The position numbers and the translations under genes were made by a program. The notes beneath the pieces were generated by a model that had not been told where the DNA came from, searched no databases, and saw only the letters and a program-made list of their open reading frames with translations. This document shows, piece by piece, positions 6,735 through 12,730 of a DNA stretch of 12,730 nt. Position 1 is the first letter of the stretch, and each line of letters starts with the position of its first letter. This stretch comes from an uncultured Clostridia bacterium (lineage in GTDB: Bacteria; Bacillota; Clostridia; Christensenellales; Aristaeellaceae), in assembly GCA_934636425.1 (NCBI GenBank), contig CAKUAV010000087.1, positions 1 to 12,730 on the forward strand. Reading direction: 5' to 3'.

Positions 6735-7523
6735 ATGATTAAGACGAACTATCACACGCACACGCCGCGCTGCAAGCACGCCAGCGGCGCGGAATGGGAA
6801 TACTGCGAGAAGGCCATCGAAAAGGGTTATCGCGTGCTGGGCTTCACCGATCACACGGCATGGCCGTACGAGGACGACTATACGCCAACCTATCACATGA
6901 CGGTCGATCAGTTGGACGGCTACATCGCCGCGGTCAACCGCGTGAAGGCCGATTACGCCGATCGTCTCGAGGTGCATCTGGGGCTGGAGTGCGAGCATTT
7001 CCCGGCCAAGATGCGCTGGCTGGCCGACATGAAGCGGAAGAAGGGCATAGAGTATCTCATTCTCGGCAACCATTTCGACACCACCGACGTGGGCGGCTTC
7101 GCCTTTGGCAACTGCACCGAGCCGGAACATATAAGGCGCTATGTCAAGATGTGCGTGAGCGGCCTTGAGACCGGACTGTTCACCTACTTTGCGCACCCCG
7201 ATCTGTGCTTTCGGCACTATCTGACGTTTGACGAGCACTGCGTGCAGGCGGCTCGCGAGCTGTGCCGCGCGTCGAAGGCGCTCGATGTTCCGCTCGAATA
7301 CAATCTGCTGGGCTCGATCAACTGCCGAAAGGACGGCGAGCAGTATCTGCACTATCCCTGCCCGCGCTTCTGGGAGATCGCCGCGGAGGAGAATGTAAAC
7401 TGCATCATAGGCACCGACGCGCATTCGCCCGACCGCTTCGACGACGACGCGGCCTGGGAGAACGCCGCCGCCTATCTCGAAGGGCTCGGCCTCAGGCGGC
7501 TGACCTATGTGACGTTCAAATAG
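6735..7523 (+). CDS. PHP-domain phosphatase, histidinol-phosphatase (HisK/HisJ) type
   Basis: This gene encodes a 262-residue single-domain PHP phosphoesterase, the length of HisK-type histidinol-phosphatases that convert L-histidinol phosphate to L-histidinol in histidine synthesis. Metal-site motifs appear in the expected order: HTH at residues 7-9, DH at 39-40, Glu in GLECEH near 85, GNHF with His113, AHPDL with His154, and GTDAHSP with Asp228 and His230. The set looks complete, so it should be an active metal-dependent phosphatase in the cytoplasm. No other histidine-pathway gene is in the window and its partner is a metallophosphoesterase, so another phosphorylated substrate is possible. 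The ribosome site is weak: AAAGGA lies about 13 bases before the ATG. It has its own candidate promoter and is followed after 36 bases by the next gene. Confidence 0.85.
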   Translation: MIKTNYHTHTPRCKHASGAEWEYCEKAIEKGYRVLGFTDHTAWPYEDDYTPTYHMTVDQLDGYIAAVNRVKADYADRLEVHLGLECEHFPAKMRWLADMKRKKGIEYLILGNHFDTTDVGGFAFGNCTEPEHIRRYVKMCVSGLETGLFTYFAHPDLCFRHYLTFDEHCVQAARELCRASKALDVPLEYNLLGSINCRKDGEQYLHYPCPRFWEIAAEENVNCIIGTDAHSPDRFDDDAAWENAAAYLEGLGLRRLTYVTFK

Positions 7524-7559
7524 GCGCTCCGACAGGGCTCTATTAAGGAGGAAACCGCC

Positions 7560-8447
7560 ATGCGGATCGCCGCGCTGGGCGACATTCACGGAAATTATGC
7601 GGCCCTCAAAGCCGCCCTTCATCGCATTGAAAGCGAGAACGCGCGCGTCACGCTCTTCATGGGCGATTACGTCAGCGACTGCGCCGAGCCGCGCGAGACG
7701 CTCGATCTGATCGTGCAATACGCAAAAACGCACGACTGCCGCTTTGTGCGCGGCAACCGGGAGCAGTATATGCTCGATTACCGCGGCGACGACTCGTGGC
7801 GGCGCGGCACGGCGGGCGGCTCGCTGCTCTATACCTACGAGCGGCTGACGGGGGATGATCTGGCCTTTTTCGAATCGATGCCCCGCGTGCGCGTCGAGCG
7901 CTTTGACGGCTGCGCGCCGCTCTTGCTCTGCCACGGCTCTCCCGAGGATCTGCGCGGCGTGCCTGCCCGCGAGCCGGAGAAGGCGCGGCGCTGGCTCGAG
8001 GAGGCGGGCGCGGGCGCGCTGGTCTGCGCGCACTCCCACAGGCCGGCGGTCATGCCGCTGGGCGAAGGGAGGACGCTCGTCAACACGGGCAGCGCGGGCG
8101 TGTCGGTCACGCGGCCGGGCTGCGCGCAGCTCATGCTGCTGGAGAGCGAAAATGGAGAATGGACGGCGCGCCTGATCGAGGAGGCCTATGACGCGGAGCA
8201 GACCATACGCGCTTTCCGCGAGAAGGACTTTTTCGAGGAAGCCGGGCTGTGGGCGGACATGATGGTTCGGCAGCTGCGCTTCGGCGGAGAATGGGCGGTC
8301 GATATGGTCAGGGCGGCGACGTCTCTTGCGCGCGAGGCGGGTCTTGCGTCATCTCAGGTGGGGGATATTCCCGAAAAAATCTGGCGGCGCGCGGCTGAAT
8401 CGCTGGGCGTCGGCGATGCGCGCAGTCCCGGAAATGTGCGGGAATAA
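7560..8447 (+). CDS. Calcineurin-like metallophosphoesterase
   Basis: This gene encodes 295 residues. The two-metal phosphoesterase core fills about residues 1-200: GDIHGN with Asp8 and His10, GDYVSD with Asp36, GNREQ with Asn66, CHGSPED with His125, and AHSHRP with His158 and His160, then NTGSAGVS. All metal ligands are present, so it should hydrolyse a phosphomonoester or phosphodiester; the substrate is unknown. The ~90-residue C-terminal extension is charged and probably helical, beyond the minimal YfcE-like fold. AAGGAGG lies eight bases before the ATG. It follows the PHP phosphatase by 36 bp on the same strand, so the two are likely co-transcribed, and a terminator-like hairpin follows. 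Family secure, role unknown. Confidence 0.9.
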   Translation: MRIAALGDIHGNYAALKAALHRIESENARVTLFMGDYVSDCAEPRETLDLIVQYAKTHDCRFVRGNREQYMLDYRGDDSWRRGTAGGSLLYTYERLTGDDLAFFESMPRVRVERFDGCAPLLLCHGSPEDLRGVPAREPEKARRWLEEAGAGALVCAHSHRPAVMPLGEGRTLVNTGSAGVSVTRPGCAQLMLLESENGEWTARLIEEAYDAEQTIRAFREKDFFEEAGLWADMMVRQLRFGGEWAVDMVRAATSLAREAGLASSQVGDIPEKIWRRAAESLGVGDARSPGNVRE

Positions 8448-8478
8448 CGCCAGAAACGATCGGAAGGCAGAAACGGAC

Positions 8479-8510
8479 ATCCGGAATGTTCGGAAAAACG
8501 CCGGATTTTT
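8479..8510 (+). terminator. Probable terminator after the metallophosphoesterase gene
   Basis: ATCCGG (8479-8484) pairs with CCGGAT (8501-8506) around a 16-base loop, followed by T's to 8510. The stem is short and the loop long, but the T-tract position is right. It separates the phosphatase pair from the transporter operon. Confidence 0.55.
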
Positions 8511-8549
8511 GAATGTGCGATTATGAAAGATTCGGCATTTCATGGCCTT

Positions 8550-8592
8550 TTAACATCCGGCACATTGTTTTCTAACATTGGCCGTGTATCAT
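8550..8592 (+). promoter_or_regulatory. Candidate promoter region of the BMP transporter operon
   Basis: Two overlapping candidates are seen. TTAACA (8550-8555) with TAACAT (8573-8578) has a 17-bp spacer and nine of twelve consensus bases. TTGTTT (8565-8570) with TATCAT (8587-8592) has a 16-bp spacer and eight of twelve. Either leaves a leader of roughly 50-65 bases with no recognisable purine or other riboswitch. Confidence 0.45.
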
Positions 8593-8648
8593 ATCATCCG
8601 TACCTGACACAACGCTTTCCAAACGACAATTTACGGAGGGAAATCATC

Positions 8649-9800
8649 ATGAAGAAGGTTCTGTCTCTGGTCCTGGTTCTGGCGCTGGTTCTCATGTTCT
8701 CCGCCGTGGCGTCCGCCGACGCGATTCCAGCCGATCAGATCAAGGTTGGCCTGATCCTGCTGCACGACGAGAACATCGGCTACGACGAAATCCACCTGAA
8801 CGGCTTCATGGACATGGTCAAGGCGCTGGGCCTCACCGAGGAGCAGTATTCCATCAAGTACAACGTGCCCGAGACCGAGGTCTGCTATGACAAGGCCATC
8901 GAGCTGGTCGACGAGGGCTGCGACATCATATTCGCCGATTCCTTCGGCCATGAGTCCTACATGCTGCAGGCGGCCTCCGAGCATCCCGAGGTTCAGTTCT
9001 GCCACGCCACCGGCTATCAGGCCAAGACCAGCGGCCTGACCAATATGCACAACTACTTCACCGCCATCTACGAGGCGCGCTACGTCTCCGGCGTTGTGGC
9101 CGGCCTGAAGCTCAACGAGATGATCGACAACGGCAAGATCACCGCCGAGCAGGCTGTCATGGGCTATGTCGGCGCTTATCCCTACGCCGAGGTGATCTCC
9201 GGCTACACCGCGTTCTATCTGGGCGCCCGCTCCGTCTGCCCCAGCGTGACCATGAAGGTGACCTACACCAACTCCTGGGCCGACATGGCGCTTGAGAAGG
9301 AAGCCGCCGACGCGCTGATCGCTCAGGGCTGCGTCCTGATTTCCCAGCACGCCGACACCACCGGCGCCCCCACGGCCTGCCAGGCCGCCGGCGTTCCCTG
9401 CGTGGGCTACAACGTCTCCATGATCTCCGTCGCGCCCGACTCCGCGCTGACCTCCGCTGCCGTTGTCTGGGGCCCCTACTACACCTACGCCGTCAAGTGC
9501 CTGATCGACGGTGAGGAAATCGCCACCGACTGGTGCAAGGGCTATGTTGACGGCGCCGTTGAAATCAAGGAGCTGAACGAGAAGACCGTCGCTGCCGGCA
9601 CCGAAGAGACCGTCAACGCCGTTATCGAGAAGCTGAAGAACGGCGAGCTGCACGTGTTCGACACCTCCACCTTCACCGTGGACGGCAAGGCCGTGGAGGA
9701 CGAGACCTACGTCTGGGACGGCTACTATCATGAGTCCGAGCTGGCCAGCGCCCCCTCCTTCACCTACATCGTCGACGGCATCACCGTGCCCGAGGCCTGA
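8649..9800 (+). CDS. BMP/PnrA-family ABC transporter substrate-binding protein
   Basis: This gene encodes 383 residues. ATG 8649 has GGAGGG eight bases upstream and begins the signal sequence MKKVLSLVLVLALVLMFSAV, followed by ASADA. The likely cut is by signal peptidase I after residue 23 or 25; there is no lipobox cysteine, unlike most BMP proteins of Gram-positives. The mature part follows the BMP (basic membrane protein) fold: IKVGLILLHD strand, CYDKAIELVDEGCDIIFADS, FCHATGYQ, YEARYVSGVVAGLK, GYVGAYPYAEVISG, then VVWGPYYTYAVK. Characterised relatives bind purine nucleosides; the ligand here is inferred only. It should deliver ligand outside the membrane to the transporter encoded next. Codon use differs clearly from its neighbours (GCC, CCC, TCC and ACC preferred), which suggests high expression. 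Confidence 0.92.
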   Translation: MKKVLSLVLVLALVLMFSAVASADAIPADQIKVGLILLHDENIGYDEIHLNGFMDMVKALGLTEEQYSIKYNVPETEVCYDKAIELVDEGCDIIFADSFGHESYMLQAASEHPEVQFCHATGYQAKTSGLTNMHNYFTAIYEARYVSGVVAGLKLNEMIDNGKITAEQAVMGYVGAYPYAEVISGYTAFYLGARSVCPSVTMKVTYTNSWADMALEKEAADALIAQGCVLISQHADTTGAPTACQAAGVPCVGYNVSMISVAPDSALTSAAVVWGPYYTYAVKCLIDGEEIATDWCKGYVDGAVEIKELNEKTVAAGTEETVNAVIEKLKNGELHVFDTSTFTVDGKAVEDETYVWDGYYHESELASAPSFTYIVDGITVPEA

Positions 9801-9819
9801 TTAAAAAACAATCTTAATG

Positions 9820-9852
9820 ATAAGCCGCAAGCTGGTCTGGCTTGCGGCTTAT
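9820..9852 (+). promoter_or_regulatory. 13-bp stem-loop between the binding-protein and ATPase genes
   Basis: ATAAGCCGCAAGC (9820-9832) and GCTTGCGGCTTAT (9840-9852) form a perfect 13-bp stem with a 7-base loop, 19 bases after the stop codon. On the plus strand no T-tract follows, so it is not a standard terminator; an A-rich stretch precedes it. Such hairpins behind binding-protein genes can stabilise the upstream mRNA and reduce read-through into the membrane genes (inference). Between here and 10025 the only other notable sequence is the AT-rich TATGATAAAAT (9951-9961), a possible weak promoter without a good -35. Confidence 0.75.
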
Positions 9853-10025
9853 GCTGTTGAGATACGCATTGCGCCGATGATGGCACTTCATGCGCCGGAT
9901 GAGAAATAACAGGAATTTATCCATGGCCGTTATGCCGCGCGGGCGCGCTTTATGATAAAATACAGATAAGCGTTATATCGATCACATATGGAAGTTTATC
10001 GACATTTGAGATGGGGGAATGCTGG

Positions 10026-11558
10026 GTGAATCAGGCGAACGCCATCGAGCTTAGAAATCTCTCCAAGCGCTTCGGCAAGGTTGTGGCCAACGACGGTATC
10101 AACCTGACCGTGCGCTACGGCGAGATTCTGGCCATACTGGGCGAGAACGGCAGCGGCAAGACCACGCTGATGAACATGATCTCCGGAATCTACTATCCCG
10201 ACGAGGGACAGATATTCGTGGGCGGCGAGGAAGTCGAGATCCGTTCCCCGCGCGACGCCTTCCCGCTGGGCATCGGCATGATTCATCAGCATTTCAAGCT
10301 GGTGGACGTGCTGACGGCGGCCGAGAACATTGTGCTGGGGCTGGGCGGAGCGACAAAGCTGGACATCCGCAAGGTGGCCACAAACATCAACAAGCTGACC
10401 GACCAGTACGGCTTCGAGCTGGATCCCTTCAAGAAGATCTATGAGATGTCCGTGTCCGAAAAGCAGACGGTCGAGATCGTCAAGATGCTCTATCGCGGCG
10501 CGAAGATCCTCATACTGGACGAGCCCACCGCCGTGCTCACGCCTCAGGAAACGGCCAAGCTGTTCAAGGTGCTGCGCAACATGAAGGCGGCCGGCAAGGC
10601 GATCGTCATCATCACGCACAAGCTCAACGAGGTGCTGGAAATTTCCGACCGCGTGTCGGTGCTCAGAAAGGGCCAGTACATCGGCACGGTGGACACGAAG
10701 GACGCGACTGTGCTTTCGCTCACCGAAATGATGGTGGGCAAGAAGGTCGAACTGAACATTGAGCGCGACGAGCCGGTCAACCCGGTCAGGCGGCTCGACG
10801 TGAGGGACGTGACGTGCGTCAACCACGAGGGCGTGATCACGCTCAACCACGCCAGCGTCGAGGTGTTCGGCGGCGAGATACTGGGCATCGCGGGCGTGGC
10901 CGGCAGCGGCCAGCGCGATCTGCTCGAGGCCATCGCCGGACTGGTGCACTGCGAGTCGGGCGAGATCGACTATTATCCGCCCGAGGGCAAAAAGACCGAG
11001 ATTTCCGGCATGAGCGCCGTGGACATCAGCCGGCTGGGCATCAAGCTGAGCTTCGTGCCGGAGGATCGGCTGGGCATGGGTCTGGTCGGGCCGATGGACA
11101 TGGTGGACAACATGATGATCCGCTCCTACCGCAAGGGCGGCTTCTTCTGGGCGGATCGCCGCTCGCCGCGCACGCTGGCCGAGCACATCATAAAGGAGCT
11201 CGAGGTGGTCACGCCGGGCGTGAGCACGCCGGTGGGCAAGCTGTCGGGCGGCAACGTACAGAAGGTGCTGGTCGGCCGCGAAATCGCCTCGAACCCCATT
11301 GTGCTGATGGTGGCCTATCCGGTGCGCGGACTGGACATCAATTCGTCCTATGTGATCTACAATCTGCTCAACGAGCAGAAGCGGCGCGGCGTGGCCGTTA
11401 TGTGCGTGGGCGAGGATCTGGACGTGCTGCTGGCGCTGTGCGACCGCATCATGGTGCTCTGCGACGGCAACGTCAGGGGCGTGGTCGACGCGCGCACGGC
11501 AACAAAGGAGCAGATTGGCCTGATGATGACCAGCTCTGACAAGGGAGGACATGACTGA
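10026..11558 (+). CDS. BMP-family ABC transporter, double ATP-binding protein
   Basis: This gene encodes 510 residues with two ABC cassettes (YufO/NupO-like) that power nucleoside-type import. GTG 10026 is chosen because GGGGGA lies seven bases upstream. The in-frame ATG at 10011 has no ribosome site and would add five residues. Cassette 1 is complete: Walker A GENGSGKTT near 39-47, Q-loop HQHF, a signature variant SVSEKQ near 142-147, Walker B ILILDE near 161-166 and switch His near 198. Cassette 2 keeps LSGGN near 406-410, but its Walker A reads GVAGSGQRD, its Walker B region reads LMVAYPVRGLD without the catalytic Glu, and the switch His position reads GED. An inactive second site is usual in this family. 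The gene overlaps the next by one base (TGATG). Confidence 0.93.
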   Translation: MNQANAIELRNLSKRFGKVVANDGINLTVRYGEILAILGENGSGKTTLMNMISGIYYPDEGQIFVGGEEVEIRSPRDAFPLGIGMIHQHFKLVDVLTAAENIVLGLGGATKLDIRKVATNINKLTDQYGFELDPFKKIYEMSVSEKQTVEIVKMLYRGAKILILDEPTAVLTPQETAKLFKVLRNMKAAGKAIVIITHKLNEVLEISDRVSVLRKGQYIGTVDTKDATVLSLTEMMVGKKVELNIERDEPVNPVRRLDVRDVTCVNHEGVITLNHASVEVFGGEILGIAGVAGSGQRDLLEAIAGLVHCESGEIDYYPPEGKKTEISGMSAVDISRLGIKLSFVPEDRLGMGLVGPMDMVDNMMIRSYRKGGFFWADRRSPRTLAEHIIKELEVVTPGVSTPVGKLSGGNVQKVLVGREIASNPIVLMVAYPVRGLDINSSYVIYNLLNEQKRRGVAVMCVGEDLDVLLALCDRIMVLCDGNVRGVVDARTATKEQIGLMMTSSDKGGHD

Positions 11559-12673
11559 TGCCTATGACTGTTTCCACCCATGGCCGTCAGCACGCGGCGC
11601 TCATTCACATCGCCAAGCGCGATTCCATTCATCCGCTCAAGGCGGCGCTCATACGCGTGGCGGCGATTATACTGGCGCTTTTGGTGTGCGCCGTTGTGAT
11701 CAACTCTGTCACCGGCCTCAATCCGCTCAAGGTGTATAAGGGCGTTATCGACGGCGCGATGGGCACGCCGCGCCGCACATGGGTGACCATCCGCGACGCG
11801 CTGGTGCTTCTGTGCGTGGCCATAGGCCTTACGCCCGCGTTCAAGATGCGCTTCTGGAACATCGGCGCGGAGGGACAGATCCTCGTGGGCGCGATTGCCT
11901 CTGCGGCGCTGATGATCCATGCGGGCGCGGCGCTGCCCGGCTGGCTGCTGCTGCCGCTGATGTTCATCGCTTCGATGATCGCGGGCATGATCTGGGGCGT
12001 GATTCCGGCCTTCTTCAAGGCGCACTGGAACACCAACGAGACGCTCTTCACGCTCATGATGAACTACATCGCCACGCAGCTTGTGACGTTCTGCGTGGTG
12101 TTCTGGGAGAATCCCGCCGGCTCCAACTCGGTGGGCGTGATCAACCCCGCGACGAAGGCCGGCTGGCTGCCCGCGCTGTTCGGACAGGCCTACGGCTGGA
12201 ACTGCGTCATCGTGCTCACGCTGATGGTGCTGATGTACATCTATCTCAAGTACAGCAAGCAGGGCTATGAGATCGCCTATGTCGGCCAGAGCGAAAACAC
12301 AGCGCGCTATGCGGGCATATCGGTCAAAAAGGTGATCATCCGCACAATGGCCATATCGGGCGCGGTGTGCGGCATCGCGGGCTTCATACTGGTGTCCGGC
12401 GCGAGCCACACAATCTCCACGACGCTCTCGGGCGGGCGCGGCTTTACGGCCATCGTCGTGGCCTGGCTGTCCAAACTGAACACGTTCGTCATGGCGTTCG
12501 TGTCCTACGCGCTGGTGTTTATGCAGAAGGGCGCGAGCCAGATCGCCTCGCAGTTCAACCTCAATGAGAACGTTTCGGAAATCGTGACCGGCATCATACT
12601 GTTCTTCGTGCTGGGCTGCGAGTTCTTCATCAATTTCTCTGTGAAACTGCGCGGCAGGAGAAAGGCGGATTGA
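11558..12673 (+). CDS. BMP-family ABC transporter permease (first subunit)
   Basis: This gene encodes a 371-residue polytopic membrane protein of the BPD_transp_2 type (YufP/NupP-like), with roughly eight to ten hydrophobic segments from about residue 30 to 365. Family landmarks are KMRFWNIGAEGQILVGAI, NTNETLFTLMMNYIA, GQSENTARYAGISVKK (the cytoplasmic loop that contacts the ATPase) and SGGRGFTAIVVAWLSK. It forms the pore with a second permease encoded downstream. Its ATG overlaps the ATPase stop by one base and has GGGAGG nine bases upstream, which indicates translational coupling. No truncation or missing segment is seen. Confidence 0.93.
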   Translation: MPMTVSTHGRQHAALIHIAKRDSIHPLKAALIRVAAIILALLVCAVVINSVTGLNPLKVYKGVIDGAMGTPRRTWVTIRDALVLLCVAIGLTPAFKMRFWNIGAEGQILVGAIASAALMIHAGAALPGWLLLPLMFIASMIAGMIWGVIPAFFKAHWNTNETLFTLMMNYIATQLVTFCVVFWENPAGSNSVGVINPATKAGWLPALFGQAYGWNCVIVLTLMVLMYIYLKYSKQGYEIAYVGQSENTARYAGISVKKVIIRTMAISGAVCGIAGFILVSGASHTISTTLSGGRGFTAIVVAWLSKLNTFVMAFVSYALVFMQKGASQIASQFNLNENVSEIVTGIILFFVLGCEFFINFSVKLRGRRKAD

Positions 12674-12675
12674 GC

Positions 12676-12730
12676 ATGAATACGATCATCATATTCATTC
12701 AGAAGGCCATCGGGCAGGGCATCTGCATGA
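12676..12730 (+). CDS. N-terminus of the probable second BMP-family permease (partial)
   Basis: An ATG two bases after the previous stop, preceded by AGGAGAAAGG (12656-12665), opens a frame that runs to the window edge. The 18 visible residues (MNTIIIFIQKAIGQGICM) are hydrophobic and fit the first helix of a YufQ/NupQ-like permease. The identity rests mainly on the standard gene order: binding protein, ATPase, permease 1, permease 2. Confidence 0.7.
   Translation, partial: MNTIIIFIQKAIGQGICM

Noticed and set aside
8593..8640. Possible purine riboswitch in the leader of the nucleoside-type transporter operon
   Set aside because: The leader is only about 50 bases and none of the conserved purine-aptamer segments can be seen.
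8631..9731. Long minus-strand open frame opposite the binding-protein gene
   Set aside because: Its Gly/Val/His/Asp-rich composition is what the reverse complement of this codon-biased gene produces, and the plus-strand gene is certain.

Overview
The window reads as chromosomal DNA from a GC-rich, Gram-positive-type anaerobe, most likely a clostridial (Bacillota) lineage. This is inferred from strong GGAGG-type ribosome binding sites before most genes, a YgiQ radical SAM protein, a HisK-type PHP phosphatase, a Bacillus-type nucleotidyltransferase fused to a phosphomannomutase-like domain, and a BMP/PnrA-type nucleoside ABC transporter. No rRNA, tRNA, CRISPR array, transposase or phage gene was seen. 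The species cannot be named from the sequence alone.

Left part (1-3251, minus strand): the start of a membrane-anchored protein runs off the left edge. A TetR-family regulator lies 39 bp upstream of it, so the two may form one operon. A 447-bp gene-free stretch (867-1313) follows and holds two diverged copies of a ~135-155 bp repeat. Next comes a YgiQ-family radical SAM gene. Its leader contains a perfect 13-bp inverted repeat with competing internal stems.

Middle part (3463-8447, plus strand): a small protein resembling KdpD/UspA-type alpha/beta domains is followed by a 774-residue fusion of sugar-phosphate nucleotidyltransferase, left-handed beta-helix and phosphomannomutase-like domain. 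The mutase domain has lost its recognisable catalytic loops. After its stop lie two 115-bp repeats (two mismatches, period 131 bp) and then a good intrinsic terminator. A PHP-domain phosphatase and a calcineurin-like metallophosphoesterase follow, 36 bp apart, and end at a probable terminator.

Right part (8550-12730, plus strand): a BMP-family ABC importer operon. It has a secreted substrate-binding protein with highly-expressed-type codon use, a 13-bp stem-loop, a double-cassette ATPase, a first permease overlapping the ATPase stop by one base, and the first codons of what should be the second permease. By family analogy it imports nucleosides or related ligands; the substrate cannot be read from the sequence.

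Most of the window is ordinary core and transport metabolism. The parts that gene calls do not explain are the two intergenic repeat families, the ygiQ leader structure, the degenerate mutase domain and the substrate-binding protein without a lipobox. No convincing new defence, toxin or mobile system was found.
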